Shown: in pieces, positions 53,369-62,720 of the stretch
Numbering within the stretch: the first letter of the stretch is position 1
How the letters are laid out: the number at the start of each line of letters is the position of its first letter
Assembly: GCA_027023265.1 (NCBI GenBank)
Contig: JALVVV010000025.1
Location: 53,244 to 117,243 of the forward strand
Direction of reading: 5' to 3'
Length of the DNA: 64,000 nt
Origin: DHVE2 group archaeon
GTDB taxonomy: Archaea; Thermoplasmatota; Thermoplasmata; Thermoplasmatales; Aciduliprofundaceae
Notes under the pieces: generated by a model
Told to the model about the DNA's origin: nothing
What the model saw: only the letters and a program-made list of their open reading frames with translations
Databases searched by the model: none
Position numbers and translations under genes: made by a program

Positions 53369-56300
53369 ATGAAAGTAATAAAAAATGTAAAGGTAATAGC
53401 AATACTATTGATGATGATAGTACTGATGTCAAGTTTTAGTGGGATAACATACGGGCGAAAGCCGAAGGGAGCGCCGTGTTATACACTAAATGAAGACTAC
53501 GAAGTAGGTAATTACACGGGCAATTTAGCCATTTATTACGACAAAGGATTAAAAATAATGAGTGGAGACATAGAGTATAGTGTAAGAAATCTAACGCAGT
53601 TTAGTGAGCAGGGTAGCTATGGAGTGTATAGAGAAGGAAGAGGATGGTGGTTTTACGAGTACAGAGGAGAGATGTACATACATAGTGGTGGATTTAGCAA
53701 AGAGCTAAGGAGCTATGGTAAATGGTGGTTAGGAGACGGAGAGTTATATGTAAGAGAGGGAGATGGGATATGGCGATACGACTTAAGTTCGGGCACTGTT
53801 AATAAAGAAGGAATCAAAGCGGAGAAAATAGAGAGAATAGGGAACATAATATATTATTTGAAGGATAGAAACGTGTACGGTGAGAACATAAGGACGAAAA
53901 CGAGATGGTTAGAATTAAGGGATGTGGAAGATTTCAGCATTTACGAAGACAAGGTTGGGTTTACTCATTATGTATATGCACGAGATGGAAAGATATGGTA
54001 TGGAAATAACATAGGTAATGTGTACGGATTGCTAGGGTTGCTTAATGTAGATAATAGCACATACAAGAGATGGAAGGGTTATCTTGATTATGACCAGTAT
54101 AGAGAGCTATTAAATGAGAGTAATCGATACAGTGGGTATATGTTCAAGATATTTAGGGCGAGAGTAAATTATACAGAGATAGATCCGATGCTACCTACAA
54201 GCAAGAAATATAATCCCCGGCCATCAATTGAGTTTACGTTTCCGTGGGTAGGGGTAAGAGGAGATGGAGAGGTAGAGCTAAGAGCCAGTGGTTTTGGGAA
54301 GGTAGAGGAAGTAAGTTATAAGAGAGTATTTGATCCAACATGGGGAGTATTTCGGCTAGAGAGAGTAGTAGAGTATGGATACGTGCATATGATAGTAAGC
54401 ATAAACGGGCACGAAGTAGGAGATTACACAGGAGCGAATGGAGAATGGTACACAGAGCGAGTGAAGTTGAAGAGTGGATATTTATACACAGACAAAAATC
54501 ATCTAAACGGGTTAGAGATAAGCTTTGAAGTGAGAACAAATAGCAATACATATGGATATGGAGGAGGCGAGGTAGAGTATAAATCATTGAAGGCAGGAAA
54601 TACGGATGTATTTAGCGATAGAGATAGAGATGGATTAGGATACGTATGGGAGGAGTACTACGGTACAAATCCAAATAATAGCGATACGGACGGAGATGGG
54701 ATAATAGACGGCACAGAAGTATATGGGTGGAGCGAAGAGATAAATGGGCACAAGGTAAAAGTGCACTCAAATCCGGTAAAGCGGGACAGTGATGGAGACG
54801 GGCTAAGTGATGGATTAGAGAAGAGCATAGGTACAAATCCGGAGTTGCAAGACAGTGATGGAGATGGTATGCCAGATGCATGGGAACACAAGTATGGATT
54901 GAATCCGGAGAGTGATAGTGATAAGAACGGAGACAAGGATAAAGACGGGCTTACTAATTATGAAGAGTACAAGCATGGTACGAATCCGGATAACAGAGAC
55001 ACAGACAATGATGGCATGCCGGATGGCTGGGAAGTAGAGTATGGACTTAATCCTACATACATGTGGGATAGGTATGGCGATAAAGATGGTGACAATCTGA
55101 TAAATTTAGAAGAGTATAAATATGGAACAGACCCGACAAAGAAGGACACGGACGGAGATGGACTGAGTGATTATTTTGAGGTAATGGAAGGCTGGAATGC
55201 ATATTGGTATGATTCTAAAGGGGTATTTCATAATATTACCGTACACTCAAATCCACTTTTGGCGGATAGTGATGGAGACGGGCTCAGTGATTTTCAGGAA
55301 TACAAGATGGGATTGAATCCAGAGAACAAGGATACAGATGGAGACGGATTAGATGATGGAAATGAGAAATACACGAGAGTGTATGAATATTCCGATAGGG
55401 TATATATAAGTGGAGGAAGTAAGACGTTGTGGCTCAAATGGAAAGAAGATCCCGCCACTGTAAAGGTGGATAGTGCAAAGGTAATGATAGGAGTTAGGGG
55501 TAACAATGGCAATATAAATGTGAATTTGTATTATGGAAACACAAAGATAGGAAGTAAGAGCGGAAGTGGAGTGTATTACATATCGGAAGACTTAATTAAA
55601 TATGTAGGGAAAAGCGACAGATGGGTACATGCGGTAGTAAGTGGAAAAGGATGGGTAGAAGAATTTAAGGTAATTTTAGTGGAAGAGAGCGATGCGCACA
55701 AATGGGACACTGACGGAGATGGTCTGAGCGATGGCTATGAAGTTTCGGGGAAAAGCGGATACATAACATCGCCGGTGAATCCGGACACGGACGGAGATGG
55801 AATAAGTGATTACTTAGAGATAAAGGGGTGGTCATGGGAGTATATTAAAGGTGTATCTGGACCTGGAACTCCATCCATCGGAGTAGAAAAAGCGGGAATA
55901 GGGAATATGCAGGGTAATAACAGAAAAATGGTAATAACACAAAACAGCAACGGATTCCACACGAACCCGGTGAATCCGGACACAGACGGAGATGGATACA
56001 GAGATAGTGTGGATGCGAATCCGCTTGGAAACATCGTATTAAAGATGGAAGTTATAAGGTATCACTGGCAAGGCACGACAATATTCGGAGGTTTCTATGT
56101 AAAATGCGGAGATAGAAGTGCAAAATACTACACTATGCATCATGATACAGAGATAGATAATTATGTATATTATTTTGATGTACCGGATAAGATAGGCACA
56201 GCAGTGGATGTAAAATGGGGTGCATTCTACACCAAGCCGTTGGCACAAGGTGGAGGAGATGGAAACAAATGGGAAGGAAGCAAGACATTCAAGGTAGGAA

Positions 56301-58039
56301 ACATAGACTACAGTGAGGGATATGCGGACGGAGGAATCAACTACAATATAGTGATAGAGCAGGCAGTGCTTCACCGGGTGCACACGGTGGCCGTATACAA
56401 TGGAAGTGCGTGGGAGAATGGACGTTACGAGTATAAAGGGAGGTACTATGTGATGTATGTAGATAGTTCATCATCTAAAGGAGCAATAACTAAAGGGCTC
56501 AACGTAATCCTTGTCCCGGATGCATTGTTTGTAAATTCGGAGCTGTATAAAAAGATAGAAAATAATGATATAAGATACATAGTAGGAAGCGATGCGAGCA
56601 AGGCGAAGCTGGGCGCAATAACCACCAAGACGAGCGGGGTGCACATAGTGGGCATGTTTTTCTTCAAGAGCGATGGAAATAAACTTATCCAGCTTCTCAC
56701 GCTCCTGAGCAGGAACGAGAGCGGTGTGAAATTCGCCAACTACAAAGCAATCATGCCAGCGCTGGCGAATTTGCCGGAGGACGTTCTCCGAGCCATACCG
56801 GTACAGGGGATAGAGAACTCGGCGACGGGAGACAAGCCGCAGAGCTTGTGGCAGCAGGTAACAAGCCAGATAACTAATGCGGTGATAAGCGCAACTAAAT
56901 TCATCTACAACGGTCTGGTAGGTGTTGCGAACCTAATTGAAAAAGCGGGGGAAGTTGTCGGGCAGTTCTTTTTGAAGCTGTGGAACACGGCTGTGAGCGT
57001 TGTTAAGGCAGCGGTGGAAGTGATAAAGAAGGGTGTGGATGCGGTTATTGGATGGGTAAAGGAGATGGCGGCGAAGGCGTTTGATGCCATAATAAAAGGA
57101 ATAAAAGATGCAATGCAGGGATTAATAAATGTTTTTAGTAATATCAGTGAGTCAATATATAATGCAATATTTAAGGGGGAAATTGATAGTGCTGTATTTG
57201 GTAAGATAGAGGAATTTACTTCATCTCCGCTTATGACTACTCTGATCACTTTGCCTATAGTAATATCAGGAATTTATTTTGCAGCTACTGCAGCAAGTAT
57301 GGGTATAGGAGCGCTTATTATGAGCGTTTTACAGGGCTACATAGTGCAGTTGATAATAAATGCTATTGTAAGCAGTCTTTCGCAATTACATCTAAATATT
57401 CCGATAACAGATGATGTCTTGAGCATTCCAGGCAGTTTACTCATAACTATTGGAAGCGTAGAATCGCTGAACAAGATAAATGCTGCGGTAGCGGCGATGG
57501 GTTTTGCAGGAACGTTGTTAGGAGCCATGGTTGGGGCATGGATCTATGGTGGACCTAGTATGGCACAGAAAGCTATTGTGAAATCGACAAATTTACTAAC
57601 TGAAGCATTTAGTAAGTATTCATCAGGAATTATAACTATAGAAGAGTTTAAAAAGAGAATCTCTGAGGTACAAAATTATTTAGAGAAAAATAAAGGCTTA
57701 TTTGGCAAATTCCCAGAGTATAGCAACAAGCTATTCACCACACCTATAAGAGATTTGAAGCAGAGCATAGGTGCAGCAACGAAACTGTTGGTAGTGGGAA
57801 TCAGTAGTTTGGCGTTGGAGTTGGCATCTTTGTGGATGTATAATCAACACAAATCAAAGATTGTGGAGGGATTCTTAAGCGGAATTTCTATAGGATTGTC
57901 TGCGTATTCTCTATTGATATCATTGGAGAACAAAGTTTATTTACCGGTGAATTTCGGATTAATAAATGTGATAGGATACGGGGCGACAATAGCATCGTTA
58001 TTTGGGGCGGGCTGGCAGATTGGAGAACTGATAAAGTAA
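53369..58039 (+). CDS. Giant secreted TSP3-repeat protein with C-terminal helical and multi-span effector-like module (A1)
   Basis: The protein has about 1556 residues. In order: a signal peptide (MKVIKNVKVIAILLMMIVLM, cleavage near 30); a Trp/Tyr/Gly-rich beta region to about 400; eight or more thrombospondin type 3-like calcium repeats (DSDGDGLSD, DTDGDGIID, NPDTDGDG) at about 415-885; a beta domain to about 1110; an Ala/Val-rich amphipathic helical module (about 1118-1245) beginning GVKFANYKAIMPALANL; and a hydrophobic tail of at least six spans. Base composition shifts at the helical module, which is more GC-rich. ATG 53369 has AGGGGGT 7 nt upstream; the ATG at 53339 touches the TATA region. 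Homologous modules recur downstream as orphans. It resembles the long carrier of a polymorphic toxin system. Function is inferred. Confidence 0.85.
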   Translation: MKVIKNVKVIAILLMMIVLMSSFSGITYGRKPKGAPCYTLNEDYEVGNYTGNLAIYYDKGLKIMSGDIEYSVRNLTQFSEQGSYGVYREGRGWWFYEYRGEMYIHSGGFSKELRSYGKWWLGDGELYVREGDGIWRYDLSSGTVNKEGIKAEKIERIGNIIYYLKDRNVYGENIRTKTRWLELRDVEDFSIYEDKVGFTHYVYARDGKIWYGNNIGNVYGLLGLLNVDNSTYKRWKGYLDYDQYRELLNESNRYSGYMFKIFRARVNYTEIDPMLPTSKKYNPRPSIEFTFPWVGVRGDGEVELRASGFGKVEEVSYKRVFDPTWGVFRLERVVEYGYVHMIVSINGHEVGDYTGANGEWYTERVKLKSGYLYTDKNHLNGLEISFEVRTNSNTYGYGGGEVEYKSLKAGNTDVFSDRDRDGLGYVWEEYYGTNPNNSDTDGDGIIDGTEVYGWSEEINGHKVKVHSNPVKRDSDGDGLSDGLEKSIGTNPELQDSDGDGMPDAWEHKYGLNPESDSDKNGDKDKDGLTNYEEYKHGTNPDNRDTDNDGMPDGWEVEYGLNPTYMWDRYGDKDGDNLINLEEYKYGTDPTKKDTDGDGLSDYFEVMEGWNAYWYDSKGVFHNITVHSNPLLADSDGDGLSDFQEYKMGLNPENKDTDGDGLDDGNEKYTRVYEYSDRVYISGGSKTLWLKWKEDPATVKVDSAKVMIGVRGNNGNINVNLYYGNTKIGSKSGSGVYYISEDLIKYVGKSDRWVHAVVSGKGWVEEFKVILVEESDAHKWDTDGDGLSDGYEVSGKSGYITSPVNPDTDGDGISDYLEIKGWSWEYIKGVSGPGTPSIGVEKAGIGNMQGNNRKMVITQNSNGFHTNPVNPDTDGDGYRDSVDANPLGNIVLKMEVIRYHWQGTTIFGGFYVKCGDRSAKYYTMHHDTEIDNYVYYFDVPDKIGTAVDVKWGAFYTKPLAQGGGDGNKWEGSKTFKVGNIDYSEGYADGGINYNIVIEQAVLHRVHTVAVYNGSAWENGRYEYKGRYYVMYVDSSSSKGAITKGLNVILVPDALFVNSELYKKIENNDIRYIVGSDASKAKLGAITTKTSGVHIVGMFFFKSDGNKLIQLLTLLSRNESGVKFANYKAIMPALANLPEDVLRAIPVQGIENSATGDKPQSLWQQVTSQITNAVISATKFIYNGLVGVANLIEKAGEVVGQFFLKLWNTAVSVVKAAVEVIKKGVDAVIGWVKEMAAKAFDAIIKGIKDAMQGLINVFSNISESIYNAIFKGEIDSAVFGKIEEFTSSPLMTTLITLPIVISGIYFAATAASMGIGALIMSVLQGYIVQLIINAIVSSLSQLHLNIPITDDVLSIPGSLLITIGSVESLNKINAAVAAMGFAGTLLGAMVGAWIYGGPSMAQKAIVKSTNLLTEAFSKYSSGIITIEEFKKRISEVQNYLEKNKGLFGKFPEYSNKLFTTPIRDLKQSIGAATKLLVVGISSLALELASLWMYNQHKSKIVEGFLSGISIGLSAYSLLISLENKVYLPVNFGLINVIGYGATIASLFGAGWQIGELIK
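54610..56025 (+). repeat. Coding repeats: thrombospondin type 3-like calcium-binding loops
   Basis: About nine units of the form D(S/T)DGDG(I/L/M)xDxxE, often followed by (Y/K)xxGTNPxxxDTD, lie in one reading frame. The codons GACGGAGATGG recur nearly identically, for example near 54695, 54790, 54850, 55145, 55270, 55330, 55720, 55790 and 55985. Each loop supplies several Asp for Ca2+. Such stalks hold surface proteins rigid away from the cell. Confidence 0.85.
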
Positions 58040-58059
58040 AGAAAAATGGAGGTAGAAAG

Positions 58060-58743
58060 ATGGATGTGGATGTTTCAAGACACAAAGAGATATACGATAA
58101 AAACAGCATTGAGAAATTAGGAAGGGCATGGCCATTAGGCATGAGTGTAATCCCTATAGTGCTGTGGATTTCCGTGATTATTGTATTCATCTATGCGTTT
58201 TTGCCTGCTATTTTCGAACCCGATCTGGATTTAAGGTGGATGCCTATAGTCCTTTGGATATTTCTACTGCTATTAACGACATATCTCTCCTACGATGTGT
58301 ACGGAAATTACCTGTACTACAAGGGGGTGTGGAAAGATCCACCTTTTGCGAAAAGATCCGTAAAGACATTCTGGAAGGATTTGAAGAAAGGGAAGATACA
58401 TGGGATGATACTGTGGGGAGGGGGAAGTAGAAGGATGGATTTCCATATAATTTATCAGGGGTTGGGAAACAGGGGGGTGGTAGTGAAGATAGGTAAGGAA
58501 GAGAAGTTAGGATTAGATAGTTTTTTAAAGGAGAGAATAGAGAGAGGAGCAAAGAGGGTAAGATTTGAATATGAAGGTATAAGGGTTAAAGATGCAATAA
58601 TAGAATATAAGAGCGGAAAGAAAGAGAGGGTTGGAAAGGAGACAGCAGAACTGATGAGATTCTTCTATGTTATAAGTAAAGATAAGCTGGCTTCAGGAGG
58701 ACTTTATGCAAGTGAAATAATGAGGAAGTTAGTTGAGGGTTGA
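58060..58743 (+). CDS. Two-span membrane protein with cytoplasmic domain, candidate immunity protein I1
   Basis: The 227-residue protein has two membrane spans (about 27-48 and 61-79), then a basic, beta-rich cytoplasmic domain (MDFHIIYQGLGNRGVVVKIG, RVRFEYEGIRVKDAIIEYK). GGAGGT lies 7 nt before the ATG. It starts 20 nt after the giant gene stop and overlaps nothing there, but its stop nearly meets the next start. Four more genes with the same layout follow the orphan modules, which is the basis for calling it an immunity candidate. No known family is recognised. Confidence 0.7.
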   Translation: MDVDVSRHKEIYDKNSIEKLGRAWPLGMSVIPIVLWISVIIVFIYAFLPAIFEPDLDLRWMPIVLWIFLLLLTTYLSYDVYGNYLYYKGVWKDPPFAKRSVKTFWKDLKKGKIHGMILWGGGSRRMDFHIIYQGLGNRGVVVKIGKEEKLGLDSFLKERIERGAKRVRFEYEGIRVKDAIIEYKSGKKERVGKETAELMRFFYVISKDKLASGGLYASEIMRKLVEG

Positions 58744-58745
58744 TA

Positions 58746-59313
58746 ATGGGTGTTTACTGGGGACTTGTGATAGCTGTTAATGCAAATCCTGTTGTAGGTA
58801 TGATTATAACTGGACTGGTAAGCGTTGCGTTTATGGCCGTATTCTATTCTCTGTATCCAGAGGAGTATAGGAAAGCAGGAGAAGAGATAATAAGCGTGGG
58901 AGATTTACTTCTCAAGCCTGCAGATGAACTGTACGATTTTGATAAGCAGTATGCAGGTTCGCTTGGATGGTTTTTGACAGCAATAACAGCGACTATGGGG
59001 ACGGTTTGGAGTGGTGCGATAACTAATAGTGCAGTGTCGGCGTTCATAACTTGGTCTCTCGGCATAGCAACACTGTTTGCGGCACTTGTTGGATGCGAAT
59101 TATCACGATATCACGGTGAAGAAGGTAATTGTAGTGGGATTACTGGGTATTGCATCTTATGCACTGGTGAGCACTGTTACAGCGGGAATATCGGGGCTTG
59201 GAAGTGTAAAAACCGGTGCGGGCATGCTTGTTTATTTGATATTGTCTGCTATCTTCACGATTATTTCAGCATATAGTGTGCTTACTTTGCTTGGGTATCT
59301 TCATAAGGGGTGA
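58746..59313 (+). pseudogene. Orphan multi-span effector tail, frameshifted (A2)
   Basis: Two overlapping frames together make one hydrophobic protein. The first (from ATG 58746, with GAGGG upstream) covers YWGLVIAVNANPVVGMIITG to ATLFAALVG and then turns into non-matching sequence. The second, open from about 59077, continues ITVKKVIVVGLLGIASYAL to the stop at 59313. A one-base shift near 59090-59100 would join them. The topology (spans, polar helix DELYDFDKQYAG, spans) parallels the tails of A1 and A3. It lacks the helical module and any signal peptide, so it would not be secreted alone. It may be dead or a sequence store. Confidence 0.6.
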
Positions 59314-59317
59314 TTCA

Positions 59318-59839
59318 ATGAAAGAGAGAAAGATATTTGTGAATTGGAACTATATTCTGGGGATATTTATTGGTTTTTTAATAGGTTATTTTATCCTTGA
59401 ATTCGCATTACAACCAATATTTCACTCTTCATACTGGGTTGTAATGGGGAGTTATTTAATAGCTTTACTCATAATGACAGTGGGATTTACAAAAATATCT
59501 CCTATTATGGTATTTATAGAGAGGAAAGGACAGATTACTTTTGTTGGTATCCCATGGATTTATAGATTTAAAAGAATGATGTTAGATAAGATAATAATGG
59601 AACCCGTAGGCATAATTTTTAAACCAAAACAGGAATACACAAATATTTTCAGGCATGTATTAAAATATACTGTAGAGCCATACGCTGGATATAAAGTAAT
59701 AAAATTTGGAAATTATAAGGCAATAGGAGCATTAATAGAAGCATTACAGCCAATAACAGGCACGGATTCATTTGATAAGATTAGAAATCCCAAGTGGAGA
59801 AAATATTTAGAAGAAAAACTATATGGAGATGTAAAATGA
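59318..59839 (+). CDS. Two-span membrane protein with PH-like cytoplasmic domain, candidate immunity protein I2
   Basis: The 173-residue protein has a short basic N-terminus, two spans (YILGIFIGFLIGYFILEFAL and YWVVMGSYLIALLIMTVGF) and a cytoplasmic part with strands MVFIERKGQITFVGIP and KMIM-like helices to IGALIEALQP. Layout equals I1, I3, I4 and I5 although sequence similarity is weak. ATG 59318 has GGGGTGAT 3 nt upstream. Its stop overlaps the start of A3 (ATGA), so the two are co-translated. Confidence 0.7.
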   Translation: MKERKIFVNWNYILGIFIGFLIGYFILEFALQPIFHSSYWVVMGSYLIALLIMTVGFTKISPIMVFIERKGQITFVGIPWIYRFKRMMLDKIIMEPVGIIFKPKQEYTNIFRHVLKYTVEPYAGYKVIKFGNYKAIGALIEALQPITGTDSFDKIRNPKWRKYLEEKLYGDVK

Positions 59840-60930
59840 GCAGTGTAAAAATCGCTAACCACAGGGTAATCACACCCGAGCTGGCGAACCTGCCGGTGGA
59901 TGTGCTGAGGGCGATACCGTACGAGCCTGTAGAGAACTTAAAGACGGGAGATGCACCGAAGAATCTGTGGCAGCAGATTGTGAGTAGATTCACAAATCTG
60001 GTGATAGGAGTAGCGAATTTCATAAAGAACGGGCTGATAGCAATAGGTGAATTTATAATACACGCGGATATAGTAGTGACGAAGTTTTTCTTAAACTTGT
60101 TCAAGACTGCGGCGAATACTGTGCAGAAGGCAGTGGAGGCTGTGGAGAGGGTTGTGAATGCTGCTGTGGAGTGGTTGAAAGGTACTGTAAAAGATGTTGT
60201 AAATAAATTTATAAATTCACTACTCTCGAATATGAGAACATATGTCGTCGATTTGGGCACAGGATCTCTTAAATCATTAAAAGAGGGATCTTTTGATACC
60301 TATTTCTTTACTAATATTCTGCCAGTTGTTATGGGAGTTGGATTAGCTATTTTTGGTCTGGCAACAGCGTTAGGCTATCTGTTAGATAGTATGCCATTAG
60401 TGGGTGCGGTAGCGTTGGGGGTGATATCTGCGGTATTGGTGAGTGTAGTAACATCAATAGCTATGGAAAAATGGTATTACAATAAAGGACAGCATATGGC
60501 ACATAGTAGTGAAGATGAAATAGAAAGAGAACTTAAAAATTTCAGGAATAGTTACGGAACAGCGGCATATTTTTTCCATGGCTTATTTAATTTACTACCT
60601 TCTGCATTCGAGAAATACTTTATTGGTGGTTCGGATTTTAATATAGTGTATACAATAGGCACATTTTATTTTGGATTGTTATCTGGTGTGGTATTTATGG
60701 CAATGGAACCCACACCTACCACGGGGATGCTGATGACAATTCCACTGGCATTCGATTTTGCAGCGATCGCAGGTACAATAATGGATTTTACGAAAATTCC
60801 CAATCTCATATCAAAGTATGGTTTGGGATCTGGAATAGCGCTTGCAGTTGTCCTTATGGACATTATGGTATGTGCAACTATTTTCACAATATCTGATTTA
60901 GGATATATATATGCGGCATTTGGGAGGTGA
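59836..60930 (+). CDS. Orphan helical module plus multi-span tail (A3), homologous to the giant protein C-terminus
   Basis: The 364-residue protein begins directly inside the module: SSVKIANHRVITPELANL parallels SGVKFANYKAIMPALANL of the giant protein, followed by PVDVLRAIPYEPVENLKTGD (giant: PEDVLRAIPVQGIENSATGD) and NLWQQIVSRFTN (SLWQQVTSQITN). After the Ala/Val amphipathic helices (to about residue 115) the sequence diverges into a tail with about six spans. There is no signal peptide or stalk. ATG overlaps the I2 stop. The conserved part is GC-richer than the tail. It looks like a cassette that could replace the giant protein's end by recombination. Confidence 0.75.
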   Translation: MSSVKIANHRVITPELANLPVDVLRAIPYEPVENLKTGDAPKNLWQQIVSRFTNLVIGVANFIKNGLIAIGEFIIHADIVVTKFFLNLFKTAANTVQKAVEAVERVVNAAVEWLKGTVKDVVNKFINSLLSNMRTYVVDLGTGSLKSLKEGSFDTYFFTNILPVVMGVGLAIFGLATALGYLLDSMPLVGAVALGVISAVLVSVVTSIAMEKWYYNKGQHMAHSSEDEIERELKNFRNSYGTAAYFFHGLFNLLPSAFEKYFIGGSDFNIVYTIGTFYFGLLSGVVFMAMEPTPTTGMLMTIPLAFDFAAIAGTIMDFTKIPNLISKYGLGSGIALAVVLMDIMVCATIFTISDLGYIYAAFGR

Positions 60931-60935
60931 TACAA

Positions 60936-61458
60936 TTGGCAAAAATATTTAATAACATTTTTTTCTATTTTTTTAATAATTATTTTTCTACTTGGATTTA
61001 TAACCTCCTATTTGCTTGTGTATTTTTTAATTGTAATAGGAAGGGTCTATTTGCCTATAAATTATAATATTTTGTATATCACTGTATTTGTGTTTGCTTA
61101 TTTGTTGGCGCTCATTTTAATAAGTTTCAAGACAATACTGTGGATATCTATCGACCGTCGGAACATAGTTATGAAATATCTATTTAAAACAAGAAAGCTA
61201 TCTTTAACGAGAATAGAAAAATTATACATTTTATATCCTCTCCAGCGCAAGCCTATGGAAAAAAGAAAACCCATAGGATTGGATATATTGCTTAAAGATG
61301 GGCACAGAATCACAATAGGAATATTGGATAGTAAAATAATCAGAGAAATAGTAAATGTATCCATGCAACATAAAATAAGTGCGGTCAAAAAATATCATGT
61401 GGGTGAAGAATCTTATCTTGAAGATCCTGTGTCTTCACAGGATGATTTCGGCACATAG
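60936..61458 (+). CDS. Two-span PH-like protein with frameshift in a T7 run, candidate immunity protein I3
   Basis: A strong ribosome binding site (GGAGGTGAT, 60923-60931) precedes TTG 60936, which starts LAKIFNNIFFYFFNN but soon stops. The hydrophobic continuation (SIFLIIIFLLGFITSYLLVYF) is in another frame and runs on to the stop at 61458, with no good start of its own. The frames join at a T7 run (60958-60964) or a second T7 run (60968-60974). The rest has a second span and PH-like strands (LWISIDRRNIVMKYLF, GLDILLKDGHRITIGIL). A length change in the T run would restore a full protein, suggesting phase variation, decay or a sequencing error. Confidence 0.6.
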
Positions 61459-61628
61459 CTGTGATAAGATAAATATGCAAAAAATGAGGTGTAAAAGAGT
61501 ATGTGGTCTAACTCATGGGATAAATATGGTGGAGGTGCTTATCAATATGAAGGGTAAAATTGTTGTGCTAAGATATAGTGTTTCTCTTTACTTAGTTAAT
61601 GTTGTAGGCTTGCTGTCGAGGTGTTTGA
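61459..61628 (+). other. Short spacer with possible remnant
   Basis: This 170-nt gap between I3 and I4 contains ATG 61547 preceded by GGAGGTG and a 30-codon hydrophobic frame (MKGKIVVLRYSVSLYLVNVV). It may be the start of a lost effector cassette, since elsewhere an A-type gene stands between two I-type genes. No firm gene is called. Confidence 0.35.
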
Positions 61629-62102
61629 ATGAGATGTAAAGAGAAATATTGGAATTTTTTTGCGATTAAAATATTTTTAATTATTCTTTTTCTATCATTT
61701 ATAACAGGGTATCCTCTTGCATATATTTCATACGGTATTGGTGCAAAGTATCAACCGGTATCATTTAATGTTCTTTTTGGTGCGGTATATGGTTTTATAA
61801 TGACAATATTGTTTATTCTAATTGAATATTATGCCCAGATTAAGATTATAATTGGAGATGATAGGATAATAATAAAAAGTATTTTTCGTGCGCAAAATAT
61901 TAGATTTAAGTCAACAAAAGAAGTGCATCTTATTAAATATGAAAGAGAGGGAATTGTAAAAAGGATGGGTGTGAACTTTATACTGGATAACGGAAGTGAG
62001 ATATACGGAGGTACTACCGCCAATACAGATATGATTAACTGCATAATCAAAAAGGTTCGTGAGAAGAATATACCTGTATCTGTTAAAATACGTGCCAAAT
62101 AG
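61629..62102 (+). CDS. Two-span membrane protein with PH-like domain, candidate immunity protein I4
   Basis: The 157-residue protein has two spans (IKIFLIILFLSFITGYPLAY and FGAVYGFIMTILFILIEYYA) and a cytoplasmic domain with strands IKIIIGDDRIIIKSIF, RMGVNFILDNGSEIYGG and a C-terminal helix. The pattern strand-DD-strand, then a DG/NG hairpin, then a helix, matches I3 closely (IDRRNIVMKYLF; ILLKDGHRITIG) and suggests a bacterial PH-like fold. GAGGTG lies 5 nt before the ATG. Confidence 0.72.
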   Translation: MRCKEKYWNFFAIKIFLIILFLSFITGYPLAYISYGIGAKYQPVSFNVLFGAVYGFIMTILFILIEYYAQIKIIIGDDRIIIKSIFRAQNIRFKSTKEVHLIKYEREGIVKRMGVNFILDNGSEIYGGTTANTDMINCIIKKVREKNIPVSVKIRAK

Positions 62103-62162
62103 AGATATTAAATTAGGGAGGCTGCAGTAATGGAGATTAATAATGTTAGGGGTATTAATTAG

Positions 62163-62708
62163 GTGGATAATGCGGTAGCATTACTGGGCTTTGGCTCAAC
62201 GCTAATCGGGATGTTCATATCGTATGCGTTCTACCAAACAGCGATGGATAAACTCAGGGAGGCGATACTCATAGCAAAGAAGATAAACGCCATATATCGC
62301 CAAGGGCAGGTAACGAAGGATGTATTCTTTACGAGTATAGAGCAGTTAATGGAGGAGTACAAAAAATTAGGGGGAGTGATAGGAGAATTCAGCAATGAGA
62401 ATATTAACAACGAGTTTGGAGACCTTGGAACAAAATTGAAGGCAATGACTTATTTGTCCATTGGTATTGGTGGGATTTCTATTATTATATCAGCTATATC
62501 CTTTGTTGCAAACCACATTGATAAGAGCACACGTATAATTTTAGCAGGATTAAGCTTTGGTCTAAGTCTTTATAGTCTATGCAAAAGCATAGTAAACAAG
62601 CTGACGATACCAGGGTTACCAAGTACACTAAGTGAAATAGGATTGGTATTGAATGGCATATCTGTTGGTGCTGGTGCGTATGGAGTTGTTAGGGAACTTG
62701 CAAGTTGA
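62163..62708 (+). CDS. Orphan effector tail interrupted by an in-frame TAG (A4), homologous to the giant protein C-terminus
   Basis: The sequence DNAVALLGFGSTLIGMFIS parallels INAAVAAMGFAGTLLGAMVG near the end of the giant protein. Similarity continues through a coiled segment (IEQLMEEYKKLGGVIGEF versus KRISEVQNYLEKNKGLFGKF), SFGLSLYSL versus SIGLSAYSL, and the final ISVGAGAYGVVREL. An ATG at 62130 with AGGGAGG 8 nt upstream is in frame but reaches TAG (62160-62162) after ten codons; GTG 62163 follows at once. So either the gene is nonsense-mutated, or translation reads through or restarts at GTG. It lacks the helical module. Confidence 0.65.
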   Translation: MDNAVALLGFGSTLIGMFISYAFYQTAMDKLREAILIAKKINAIYRQGQVTKDVFFTSIEQLMEEYKKLGGVIGEFSNENINNEFGDLGTKLKAMTYLSIGIGGISIIISAISFVANHIDKSTRIILAGLSFGLSLYSLCKSIVNKLTIPGLPSTLSEIGLVLNGISVGAGAYGVVRELAS

Positions 62709-62720
62709 TGGGGGATCAAA

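Noticed and set aside
54234..54936. Leu/Ser/His-rich open frames antisense to the giant gene
   Set aside because: They are mirror frames of the GGAGATGG-type calcium-repeat codons and have no independent support.
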